Origin: Cycas panzhihuaensis
Lineage: Eukaryota > Cycadophyta
NCBI GenBank assembly: GCA_023213395.1
Contig: CM041465.1
Location: forward strand, 95,239,741-95,303,740
DNA length: 64,000 nucleotides
Direction: 5' to 3'
Part shown: piece after piece, positions 47,755 to 58,664 of the stretch
Layout: the number at the start of each line of letters is the position of its first letter
Position numbering within the stretch: the first letter of the stretch is position 1
Made by a program: the position numbers and the translations under genes
The notes under the pieces: generated by a model
The model's input: the letters and a program-made list of their open reading frames with translations, nothing else
Told to the model about the DNA's origin: nothing
Databases searched by the model: none

Positions 47755-48255
47755 TAAAGAGAAAATATAACCGTAGAAGCAAGATGATAATAGAACTCTA
47801 AACTATGCAAAGAATAAATAGCATAAACAAGCCAATCACTCAATAAAGAACACCAGGAGATTTAGGTCTAAGTATATACCTTTAATTAATTTAAGTAATA
47901 GCTACAGAATTATAGAGATAAATAAGCCATAACTCTTCTCATTGACTGATCAAAGACTCATCCACAACCATGTTACATGTGTTGTTACATAAGAATACAT
48001 AGACATAGCATTACAAGATACCGCCTTGCAGTTTTACAATACAATGGGCATAAACCATAGGGTGACAAAGACCTCTATAAGACACCCAAAAATTTTTCTT
48101 AGGGGCTCCTGCCCCCAAACCCCTGCCTAATGAATTACTGGCCCCATACACCCCTTGACCTAGGGCCCTACAATGGGCCCCTAGACCACACAAAGGGGCT
48201 CGAGTATAATGCCTATACCCATATAACACTTTCAAAGTGTTTAACATATTTAACA
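47755..48255 (-). repeat. 3' LTR of the copia element
   Basis: Starts TAAAGAGAAAATATAA (first TG now TA) and ends ATATTTAACA. It contains a C/G-rich block, GGGGCTCCTGCCCCCAAACC, that stands out from the AT-rich rest. Confidence 0.92.
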
Positions 48256-49264
48256 ATCTCCCACTTATTTAACACTTTACAAGAACTCTATATACACAAC
48301 TACTTAATACCATAATCACAAACACCTATTATATTTTTACACCATCTGAATTTTTCTGTGCTAACAATCTTGGTCAATGAGTTTATAATATTCTCTTATG
48401 TAGCAATCTTTTGTAAATCCACCTTGTGATCTTGAACCATTTCTCTCAGAAAAAGGAATTGTACATCAATATGCTTTAATCAAGCATGAAAAATAGGGTT
48501 CTTTGCTAAGTAGATTACACTTTGACTATGACAATCTATCCTCATAGCATCTTGCTTGAAGCTAATATCTGTGCATAATCTCTGTAACCAAACTACTTCC
48601 TTGCATGCATGAATTACTACTATATACTCTATTTTTGTGCTAGAAAAAGCCATAATTTACTTGCTCTTTTTTACTCATCCAACTAACTGTGTCACCATAA
48701 AAGGTAAAAGTATATCTGCTTGTGGATCTTTTACTATCAAGATTTCCAACCTAATTAGCATCAACAAACCTCTCACGTTCACTATTCTACTCTCCATGGG
48801 ATCTCCTTGATAGAAAATTTCATAGTCTAATATACCCCGTAGATACCTGAAAATGTTTTTCATAGCCACCCAATGCTCCCTGCCTAGGTTTGAAATATAC
48901 CTACTAACTACTCCTACTATATGGGTAATATTTGGTTGAGTGCAAACCATCCTATACATTAGGCTACCAATAACACTAGCATAAGGGACAAATACCGTAT
49001 CTTCAACTTTTTGGTAAGTCTTTAGGCATTGTTCAACTGATAAGTTTAAACTAACAAGAAGAGGAACATTAACTAGTTTACTATCCTGTAACCTAAATCA
49101 TTACAATATTGCCTCAATATACTATCTTTAGTTAATCCAAATCTTCCTATTTCCCCTATCCCTTTTAATCTCAATGCCCAAAATAAAATATGTAACACCA
49201 AGATCCTTCATCTTAAAATAAGATGCCAATTGGCCTTTCACAAGTTGATTATGATAGATATTAA
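48256..49264 (-). pseudogene. Copia RNase H and end of RT (broken)
   Basis: Minus strand. KGQLASYFKMKDLGVTYFIL (49165-49245) is the end of RT; MVCTQPNITHIVGVVSRYIS and HWVAMKNIFRYLRGILDYEI follow (48675-48959). RNase H then reads FSSTKIEYIVVIHACKEVVW, RIDCHSQSVIYLAKNPIFHA and KHIDVQFLFLREMV. Conserved acidic residues are partly lost (HSQS in place of the usual DSQS). The polypurine tract at 48256-48267 follows. Confidence 0.9.
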
Positions 49265-49906
49265 TGTATCAAGGTCATTAGATTAATTATATGAAGATGA
49301 CTTTAGGTTAGCTAAGTCACATAGTTAACTATAATTCCATTTATATTTAAGTGTAATTTTAGGATCATGTCATTAGGAAAATAACTCCTTTAAAATCCCT
49401 AATGTACATCCTCTAATATATAAGGCTAAATGTGAAAGGGAGAGTCATAATTCTCACCCCTCATTTTTGCTCTTAATCTTATTCTCTTTATTTTGCTCTT
49501 ATTATGTGCCATTGCTTTAGTGTAGTGGAGTGTGGCAACTAGATCCTTCACCCAACAACTAGTATCATACCAAAACTCCTTGATGCATTAACATCCATTA
49601 ATCCCCCCATTAATGGTAAAATGTCATTATGATAATTATATAAAGATGACTTTGGGTTAACTAAGTCATATAGTTAAATGCAATTTCATTTATATTTAAG
49701 TATAATTTTAGAATCATGTTATTAGGTGGGAAACTCCTTTAGAAATCCTAATGCATATCCTCTAATATATAAGGCTAAATGTGAAAGGGAGAGTCATAAT
49801 TCTCACCTCTTATTTTTGCTCTCAATCTTGTTCTCTTCGTTTTGCTATTATTATGTGCTATTACTTTAATGTAGTGGAGTGTGACAACTAGATCCTTTAC
49901 CCAATA
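49265..49906 (+). mobile_element. TRIM-like element nested in copia RT
   Basis: Two 293-base direct repeats (49265-49557 and 49614-49906) begin TG and end CA or its decayed form TA. They share long blocks such as AATATATAAGGCTAAATGTG and GAAAGGGAGAGTCATAATTC, which are identical in both. The 56-base interior starts with TAGTATCATACC (49560-49571), which matches 9 of 12 bases of the initiator-Met primer site. There is no coding capacity. This is the layout of terminal-repeat retrotransposons in miniature. When it is taken out, the copia RT frame joins correctly across the site. The 5-base flanks (ATTAA, AATTT) do not match, and the purine tract is poor, so the exact ends could be a few bases off. 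Confidence 0.75.
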
Positions 49907-50440
49907 AATTTATTTCTTTATTGTAACCAACTAAAAGGATATCATTAATATATAAATCTAGAATAACAAAATAATCACCAAAATGCTTATAATAAACATA
50001 ATGATCTACTTTGGTACACATAAAGCTATCTGCCAATATATGTGAATTGAACTTCTGATACCACATCTTTGGTGATTATTTCAAGCTATATAATGACTTT
50101 TTCAACCTACACACTATATTCTCCTTCCTTACAACTTAAAACCTTTCAGGTTGCAATATATAAATTTCTTCCTTGAGGTCACCATGAAGAAATGTAGTCT
50201 TCACATCCATTTGATTACCTGAAGGTCATAGGCAGTTGCTACAACCAATAAAAATCTAATTGAAGCAACTTTTGCAACAAGAGAAAATACCTCACTAAAC
50301 TTTAATCCTTTGACCTAGGAATAACCCTTTGCTATCAAGTGATCCTTATGCTTTTCCATAGTACCATCTACCTAAAATTTCTTCTTGAAGATCCATTTAT
50401 TATCAATAGATTTTCTACCATCAAGTAAATCCACTAAATC
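49907..50440 (-). pseudogene. Copia reverse transcriptase (broken)
   Basis: Minus strand. FSLVAKVASIRFLLVVATAY, then DLQVIKWM, and FVILDLYINDILLVGYNKEI, where the RT active site, normally YVDD, reads YIND, so one catalytic Asp is lost. Upstream LDGRKSIDNKWIFKKKF is the usual copia start of RT. Several stops. The frame is interrupted at 49906 by the TRIM-like element. Confidence 0.9.
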
Positions 50441-51700
50441 CTATGTGTTATTTTTGTCTAAGGTTATCATTTCTTCTTGCATGGCCTTCATCTAGAGTTG
50501 GCTCTTTTTTGACTCCAGAGCCTCTCAAATAGTACCTGGATCATCATTTATAGCAGATAAAATAAAAGATGAGTGATAAATATCTTCAGGAATATACTTG
50601 TTAGGCTATCTTCTCTCACGAGTTGATCTCCTCAAGATGTGGGGTTCTTAAGGTTGAGCTACCTTTATAACTAGTTCTTCCTCTTCAACTAACTCATATT
50701 CTGATGTAGAATCTTCATCCCTTACTTTAAATTATACCTTCTTAGAGTATTCATCCTTTAGTTCTTCATCTTTCTTTAGAGACTTGAACTCCTCTCTAAA
50801 GACAACATCACAGCTATATATAACCTTTTATGTTTCAAGGTTATAAAACTTATACCCTTTAACATCATCACCATAGCCAATGAAAATAGTCTTTTATGCT
50901 TTGAAATCAAGCTTAGTGCTTTTCTGTCTAGGAACATGCACAAAAGCTTCACAACTAAAAACTCTAAGATGACCAAGAGATGGTTTCTTACTAGACCACA
51001 CTTCTTTAGGTGTTTTTTACACTAAGGCAGTTGTCAGTGATCTATTTATTAAGTAGCTTGTAGTTATCATAGTCTTCGTCCAAAATTTCTTCTATAATCT
51101 AGCAGCACTGAGCATACTCCTCGATCTCTTAAGCAAGGTACTATTTATTCTTTTAGCAACTCCATTCTACTATGACATATAGAGAATTATATTTTACCTT
51201 ACTATCACACACTGCTTATAAAACTGCTCAAACTCCTTTTAGTAAAAATTTCCTCTATTATCAGTCCTCAGTACCTTGATCTTCTTATCACTCTAATTCT
51301 CGACTAAGGCCTTGAATTCTTTAAATTTACTAAAGACTTTAGATTTTTTCTTAAGAAAGTATAGCCATGTATTTTTTGAGAAATCATCTATGAATGCAAC
51401 AAAGTATTTAGACCCACCTAATAAGGGTACATCAATAGGTCCAAAAATATCGATGTGCACCAATTGTAGAATACCCTTTGCTCTCTTTGAGCTTGAAGGA
51501 AAAATGACTCAATTCTATTTGCCATACATACAATGTTTATAAGAATCAAAATCAAAGTAGCCATTAATTCCAGAGATGTCTTCTTCCATACCTTTGGAGA
51601 ATAAATCATGGAGGCCATTCTCTCTAATATAGCCCAATCTCTAAAGCCATAACATAGTTTTACCAACAAGTGATATTTGAGTGCTGCTTTCATTATTGCT
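50441..51700 (-). pseudogene. Copia integrase (broken)
   Basis: Minus strand. Zinc-binding end with SYKHCMYGK; the core reads LQLVHIDIFGPIDVPLLGGS (first Asp), KYFVAFIDDFSKNTWLYFLK, IKVLRTDNRGNFY (second Asp) and GVAKRINSTLLKRSRSM, where the catalytic Glu of the usual GVAERKN is Lys. The C-terminus carries FIGYGDDVKGYKFYN and the acidic linker to RT. Multiple stops. Confidence 0.9.
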
Positions 51701-53011
51701 ACTTTTTATAATAGCTAGACTACAACTACTAGCACACATCGTGATTGCATCAAGCTTATATAGTGTTCCAAATTGGACCCCTCTTACTAACACTAATGCT
51801 CTTCAAACTATTTTGCAACTATTTTTATTGAAAATCACTTCTATTTTTGTATCACCCAATTGATTGATAGACAATAGACTCATAACTAAACTAGAAATAT
51901 GACTCAAATCAAGGATAGTTTTAACCCTTCTATCTTTAAATCAAACCTTCACCCTTTTATGACCCACAATTTTATATGGGTAATGATCCCTAACAAATAC
52001 TTTGCCTCCATAAATACTTGTGTATTCATAAAACTAATCCCTATGGGGAGTAACATGAAGTGAAGCATCAAAGTCAATTAATTAAGACTCAATATTTGAT
52101 AACTTACCTAAGGTTGCTAAATAAACATCATTATCAACTTCATTAGAGGTTTTTTCTACCATGGAAGAAGTAGCTTTAGGTGACTTTCCCTTGACAACCT
52201 TGACTTGACATTAGCTCTTTATATGGCCAACCTTCCCATATCTCTAGCATACCAAGGGGCCTCTGCCTAGAGATTTGGATTTTCTTCTAGATTTTGGCCA
52301 TCTATTCCTAGGTTTTTGTTAGTTGTCATCCAATATTTGACCACTTACTACTAATGCTTCTTTTGAATAATCCTTAAAATATTTTTACCTTGTCTCTTTT
52401 GATAATATAGCAACAACAACATCATCAAATTTTAAGGTGGGAGCAATCATGCTACTCATTATCATCACAAGATTATCCTAGGAATTAAGAAGTGAATATA
52501 ATAAGGTAATACACTTATCTTCTTCAAATAGTATTACCCCAATTGAAACAAGCTGGATCACCATAGTATTAAATGCAGTGAAATGATCTATGACTGCATT
52601 TCCATTACTCATCCTGAGTGAATACAACTTTTTCTAAAGATATAACTTATTAGCTAAGGACTTAGTCTGATACAAAATCTTTAACTTTCTCCACAGATCT
52701 TTGGCCATAGACTATATGACAACATTCAATAATACCATGCCTGAAAGGTATACTCCTATCAAATCGATTGCCTTTCAATCAAGCTTCTTCTAGTCTTCAT
52801 TACCCATAGTTGTAGGCTTTGCTCCTACTATAACAATCCACTGATCCTTCTTGACAAGGATATCTTCCATCTTTAACTTTTATGACTTAAAGTTTTGGCA
52901 ATTAAACTTTTCAATCTCCATATTTATAATGCTTACTATGATCTTCGTACTCAAGTTCATTGAATAAGACTCCCACTTACTAAATGTCTTCCCATAGAAC
53001 TAAAACCTTTA
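51701..53011 (-). pseudogene. Copia gag and protease (broken)
   Basis: Minus strand. Gag lies next to the primer site; its zinc knuckle is recognisable at about 52205-52260 as RYGKVGHIKS with missing Cys residues. Protease follows: the usual DSGAS is decayed to IDFDASLHVTPHRD, with VFVRDHYPYKIVGHKRVKV behind it, then KTILDLSHISSLVMSLLSIN, typical of copia. No open frame longer than about 75 codons remains. Confidence 0.85.
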
Positions 53012-53023
53012 ACTCTGATACCA
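53012..53023 (-). other. Primer-binding site of the copia element
   Basis: Minus strand TGGTATCAGAGT, two bases after the LTR end; 11 of 12 match to the initiator-Met site. Confidence 0.9.
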
Positions 53024-53025
53024 AA

Positions 53026-53526
53026 TGAAGAGAAAATATAACTGTAAAAGTAATATGATAATAGAACTCTAAACCATGAAAAGAATAAATAATTTAAACA
53101 AACCAAGCACTCAATAAAGAACACTAGGAGATTCAAGTCTAAGCATAGGCCTTTTATTAATCTAAGAAATAACTAAATAATTATAGAGATGAATAAATCC
53201 CAACTCTTCTCATCAACTGATTAAAGACTCATCCATAATCATATTGCATATGTCGTTACATAAGAATATATAGACACAACATTACAAGATACTGCCTTGC
53301 AGTTTTACAATATAATGGGCATAAACCACATGCTAATAAAGACCCCTATAAAATGCCTAAAAAATTTTCTCAGGGGCTCCTATGTTCAAACCCCCACTTG
53401 GGGGGCCGTTGGCCCCACAAATCCCTTAGTAAGGGGCCCTACAATGTGCCTTCAGACCCCATAAAGAGGCTCAAGTGTAATGCCTATCCTTGTGTAACAC
53501 TTGCAAAGTGTTCAACATATCTAACA
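53026..53526 (-). repeat. 5' LTR of the copia element
   Basis: Same length as the 3' LTR, with TG start and CA end intact. The flank AATAT is the target duplication. Confidence 0.93.
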
Positions 53527-53531
53527 AATAT

Positions 53532-53763
53532 AAGGGTTGGAAGTGTCCAAATTAAGGAAATAATTAATGTTTATGGGGAACCTAATAATTTGGTTACAAG
53601 TATATTATAACTTAAACTATACATATGGTTCTAGGAAAGAAACCCAAAGACCACTATAGGTTGTATAAGATAATATAGAACAAACTATAGAAGTTTATTT
53701 ATGAGTAATAGGAAATTAGTTAAAGACTTGACACAAAGATTTGTGAAAATATGTAATAGAATT
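53532..53763 (-). other. Leader next to a primer site, minus-strand gypsy element
   Basis: Continuation, past the copia element, of the interrupted gypsy body. No coding content. The word AATATGTAATAGAATTGCTC beside the primer site recurs at 57770-57795 beside the other LTR. Confidence 0.45.
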
Positions 53764-53775
53764 GCTCTGATACAA
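53764..53775 (-). other. Primer-binding-site motif left of the shared LTR
   Basis: Minus strand reads TTGTATCAGAGC directly after the LTR end, one base from TGGTATCAGAGC. It implies that an element body extends to the left of this LTR. Confidence 0.65.
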
Positions 53776-54236
53776 TATTGGGAATATTGAGATTAGCTTT
53801 AATTCCATAAGATAATATAATATAATAATAAAGAACTTATGAGTATATACACATAGTAAATTAATCAGCATGATTATCAAATATTAAACATGTAAAACAA
53901 GCATGCACCAAGTATAAGCATCATCACAAGATACCAATAATTATACATGGAAAACTCATTGTGGGAAAGACCATGGGAGAAGGTGGAATTAGGACTTCAC
54001 TTATGATCATAAGGTTTACATCTTTCTCCTCTCTCCTTCGTCAAATTCTCAAGTAGTGAGTGTACATATAAATAGTAGGATCACCTCATGAATAACCTAT
54101 CAAATGTAATGAGTCTTTACATCATCCAATAAAGAGATAGTAAGGATATGTATACATATGACATATCTCAATATATATATGAATGGTGGGAAGTATATAT
54201 ATATAATAAACCCATATTAATCATAATATTTTAACA
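53776..54236 (-). repeat. LTR shared by two minus-strand element bodies
   Basis: Pairs with 57830-58296 (shared TGAGATTAGCT, CATGAGTATGTACACATAGT-like, and TAGTAGGATCACCTCATGA blocks, among others). To its left is a primer site (53764-53775), to its right, on the minus strand, a purine tract ATAGGGGTT (54237-54245). One LTR thus has 5'-LTR context on one side and 3'-LTR context on the other. Confidence 0.75.
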
Positions 54237-54245
54237 AACCCCTAT

Positions 54246-57200
54246 AATATTTAATATCATGGATCTTGATCTCAAGTCTTTAAGTCTTTAACTTGTATGC
54301 TAGAACTTGTAACTTGTAACTGTATCCTATATCATGTATCTAATATCACCTATAACCTATAAATAACCTATAATGATATGCTTGTATCCATCAAGCATTA
54401 ACTTGTATAAAACTAGCATATGTGAAGTGTTTTATGCACATCTCCATATCTTCACTTGTTTGGCTACTTTCAATTAATATTAAGTTAGATGGTCAATATT
54501 ATGTTAACTATTCATTAAATCAAGAAGTAAGAAAAGTGATATCTGAGTCCATATAAAACAATAACCATTAATCGGAATATATGGATAACTAGCTATTGTA
54601 ATCACTAGTTCACTAGGAAATTACTTCAAATACATGGTTCATCATCCTTCCAAATTATTTATAGCAACAACATAATTAAGTGTGTCATGTAAAGTAGCAT
54701 CACTTGGATCAAGTCGACAATTAGATCACATCTTGAATAACTAACTCTAGGAATAGGCCAAACTGTCTGGCTAAGGCAAGTAACTATAAGAAGGAAAAAT
54801 GTACTCAACATCTTGTTGGATAACATTAATAACTAGTGTCTTATTCCAAATGATAAGTGGATCATGAAAAATTTGTCTAATAACTAGGTGTTCTATAAGT
54901 TTGGTTAGGGGTTTTACCATCCACTAAATAAAATGTGATGATACCAAAGAGGGAAATGAATAACTAATATATCAAAGATATTATATGTCATAAATTCATC
55001 AAATGTTTCTCACTTAATAATCCTTTTAAACTCAAATGGGAATTAAAATATCATAAATGGGCCTTAAAATGCTTAATTCTAAATCAAACTTTAATTTTCA
55101 TCCACCATTCCTTAAAAATATCATAACCATCATGTTTGGAGACATAAAACACATCATAATTAGATAAAATTTTCCTAAAAATATATATGGAATTCATTCT
55201 ATATGAAGTTTAGAGACTTTGCATCAATCTAATATTAATTTTTCCTATCATCTACTGACTAAAGTATGTCATGCAATCACTTGTTATGACTGTCTCAAAG
55301 TTTACTTTCCAATATAATAGATGAAACTTGATTTTGATACATGATTGATGAGATATGAAAGAAAATGTGCTAATGACCCATAAAAAAATATCTAATTCTT
55401 TAAAAATAGAGGATAAAATAAAAAAATAATCAAATATCAAATATATATTTGGAAAAATAAAATATTATTCAATCTTGTTAACTATATTTTGGTGTATGCT
55501 CCTATGATAGCTTAGTCCTTGGTCACATGGACTCTCCATATGATCATTTACTATCCTCTTAAAGCTAAAATTAGATCTAAAAAATTATGTAATTTAATTA
55601 AATTAGATAAATAAAATCCAAATCTTTTTTAGTTTTATAAAAAAATCATCCTTTACATGTCTATATAAAAAAAGAATTTGTTTACCTGCTTACATATCTT
55701 TGATTGATCTATGACTAAATTCTGATCAATCCTCTATTAAGCATTTTGTACATTATCTAACTGTGAGATCATTTAGACAAGGGTGATAGGGAATATTTGT
55801 TTACCAATCCATAGGAAGGCATGGCTATTATCTTTTTTCATTTGTGTATTTATGGCTAGGCCAATTACCCTTGTCCATTTCATGGATAATCTTCGTTTTA
55901 GTGTGGGCATAAGGCAGGTGATAGGGTGTGGATATAATACTAAAAATCCCACTATATGTAGCTTTAGCCTATAGTGAGGTGTAAACTAACCTACCCTATG
56001 ACTAACCTTTGAGATATTTATATTCTATATACATTTATTTTGTAGCATATTTGAACTATAGGCTATTGGTAGTGGTGGTAATGTTTGTTGATGTAAATAG
56101 GCATTATACAAAATGTGGTTATATCTATGGCTATTCTCCATGTAATCTTTCATGGTAGTAGCGTCCATTTATTGGCTAGCATAGATAAACAAGCAATAAT
56201 TACTTCATATAATCCCATAAGTTTGGCTGAGAGAGTAGAGGTCTACTTTCTCTATGTTAGGTGAGTGATTCACACTCTTTATATGGCTATGAATTTCCCT
56301 ACAAGACATGGGGTGAGCATTCTATAAAAAGGATATTCCAACATGGCATTACTTGTGGCTCCTTTCAAGAAGGTGATTGTGGTGAGTAAAGGTTTCCATT
56401 GTACATGCTCTAGCTTCCATATGTGGACTATAATTTTTTTATAAGGTTATGACTAGGGCAGGTAGATCCAAAAGTGTGATATGTGTAGGGGTGTTCATTT
56501 GATGGACAATAGGTAACTAGGGCAGGTAGATCCAAAAGTGTGATATGTGTAGGGGTGTTCATTTGATGGACAATAGGTATGGTTGTGTGATTATAGGTAG
56601 GCGAGCTTAGGTGACCTACCATTTTTTTTTATTTTCTTATGATGGTAAGATATATTGATAGATCTATGTGAGGGCATCATCCTAGATGGCTCTACTTTAG
56701 TCGTGTTGGGTAAGGTTTTTCATTCAGGTGTGAAGGTTATAGTTTCCATGAAGTGATTACATATGTCCATTGGGGAGTGGCAATGGTTGTTTTATTCAAT
56801 AATAACCAATATGGTATTGATAACCTCTATAGGTTGGGATTGTCCACTTAGACTTGCCATTGCATGATATCTCCATAGATGAGAGGTAGTTGTTGACTTG
56901 AGACCTTTATAGATCTTTGTTCTCAACTCAATAATCTAATAAGTCTATCACCATCGATAATATATTTATCAACCCAAATGAAATTCCTTCATAAATGTGT
57001 CATATACATCAAAATAGATATATGTAATTTGCACATATTCAACATAATCCCTCAACATTTAATGCCCTAAATTGATTCATAATAGCTCTTATATAATGAT
57101 CATCACAAGTTAATATAAAATTCCAATAATATAAATTTGTCCATAAAAAAAAAAAATGTTATCATCTTAACATTCAATCATAATAAATAGGTAATCATGC

Positions 57201-57815
57201 CCTTATATATTTTATATTCATCAATTTAACACAATCATGCTATATAAACTTCTTTTCCATGCACCATATATAAGAAAATTTCTTTTATATATATGTGAAT
57301 TAATTGACATAAATATATCATGTTGCCAACCTCGAATATAATCATGCCCTTATGTCTTATAACCATTTTGTGCTTAAATATAATTTTCTATATACCTTTA
57401 TAATGCTATAAAAAATAACCTATACTTATCATCATGTTGTTGTACAAGCCTACTTCTATTAATGGATTAACTGCTTTATTCTAATAGACTACTTTAAGTA
57501 CTTATATGCTTCATGAATATAAGCACCTACATGCATAAATAAATATCTATGATAAACTCAATATATTAACATATTATCAATAACTATTGTATTTATCCTA
57601 TATGCAGCTTTGACAGGCTCCTTTTGCTCTATAAATTATCACATATGTCACTGCCATATATATACATCTAATGCATCAAAAATACCTCATATATGGCCCC
57701 TATCATAGGCTTGATAGGCTAGCTATTGCATAAAATCTTAAAACCATAGGATCTAATACAATGTAAAAATATGTAATAGAATTATTCTAATATAATGATA
57801 AAATACATAGTAGAA
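54246..57815 (-). other. Interior between the two LTRs, no recognisable domains
   Basis: About 3.6 kb, AT-rich. I found no gag, RT or integrase on the minus strand. It includes the perfect 64-base tandem duplication at 56452-56579, and near 55780-56400 a more GC-balanced stretch with repeated TATGGCTA-like words. The piece may be a non-autonomous element body. Confidence 0.45.
56452..56579. repeat. Perfect 64-base tandem duplication
   Basis: 56452-56515 and 56516-56579 are identical in all 64 bases, beginning ACTAGGGCAGGTAGATCC and ending GGACAATAGGTA. Confidence 0.97.
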
Positions 57816-57829
57816 TTACTCTGATACTA
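57816..57829 (-). other. Primer-binding site right-hand LTR
   Basis: Minus strand reads TAGTATCAGAGT beside the LTR. A second, weaker copy of the same neighbourhood (ATTAGAATAATTCTATTAC on the minus strand) lies 40 bases further in, so the site and its flank seem duplicated. Confidence 0.65.
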
Positions 57830-58296
57830 TGTTAAAATATTAGAAATATTGAGATTAGCTCCAATTCCATAAGATAACAAGATGCAATAATAACAAACCC
57901 ATGAGTATGTACACATAGTAAATTAATTAATATGATTGTCAAATATTAAACATATAAAGCAAGCATGTACCAAGCATAAGCATCACCACAAGACACCAAT
58001 ATTTATATATGGAAAACCTATTATAGGAAAAACCATAGGAGAAGGTGGAGTTAGGACTCCACTTATGATCATAAGATATACATATTTCTCCTCTCTTCTT
58101 TGTCAAATTCTAAAGTGGTGAGTGTATATATAAATAGTAGGATCACCTCATGAGTAGCCTATCAAATGTAATAAGCCTTTATATCATCCAATAAAGAGAT
58201 AGCATGGATATGTGCGCATCTTACATATATCGATGTATATGAATGGTGGGAAGTGTATATTTATAATAAACCCACACTAAACATTATGTTTTAACA
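57830..58296 (-). repeat. Right-hand LTR of the 53.8-58.3 kb element
   Basis: Begins TGTTAAAATATTAG and ends GTTTTAACA. Partner of 53776-54236, with a small extra piece at its left end. Confidence 0.75.
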
Positions 58297-58664
58297 AGAC
58301 ACTATCCCTTAAGAAAGACATGTAAAGGGTTGTAAAATGGACAAACCAACATCTCCTTTTGAAGAACATGGAGTAGTAAGAAAAACATTTGGTTGACGCA
58401 CATATTATTAAACTAGTTCATAGGGAGGGGTATTATGCTTAATAATATCCTCTATGAAGACATTCTTCTCAAGAGGACCAAAGGGATAAAGCCCACTTCA
58501 TTTATTATAATAAGGAACTCAAGAGGAAGCCTCTAAGTTCATGAAAATTGTATTATAAAAGAGGAATACTCAACTATAATGTATAAATAGAAATTAGAAT
58601 AAACAAATAAAAGAGAACTCTAATGAGTGATTAAAGGGGGAACTCCCTTGTATTGTCACCAAAA
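58297..58664. other. Short AT-rich stretch without recognisable features
   Basis: Lies between the LTR at 57830-58296 and dispersed repeat X. No gene or repeat pair recognised. Confidence 0.4.

Larger units (their letters stand above)
47755..53526 (-). mobile_element. Ty1/copia retrotransposon, full length but decayed
   Basis: Two 501-base LTRs (47755-48255 and 53026-53526), primer site TGGTATCAGAGT on the minus strand (53012-53023), polypurine tract AAGTGGGAGAT beside the left LTR, and an identical 5-bp target duplication AATAT (47750-47754 and 53527-53531). Order on the minus strand is gag, protease, integrase, RT, RNase H, the Ty1/copia order. All domains are stop-ridden. By hand, about 15% of positions differ in the first 130 bases of the LTRs. 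A 642-base TRIM-like element has inserted into its RT. Confidence 0.95.

Noticed and set aside
53764-53775. Met-tRNA-like sequences considered as tRNA genes
   Set aside because: Only the 12 bases complementary to the tRNA 3' end are present, always beside an LTR; they are primer sites. The same holds for the other primer sites.
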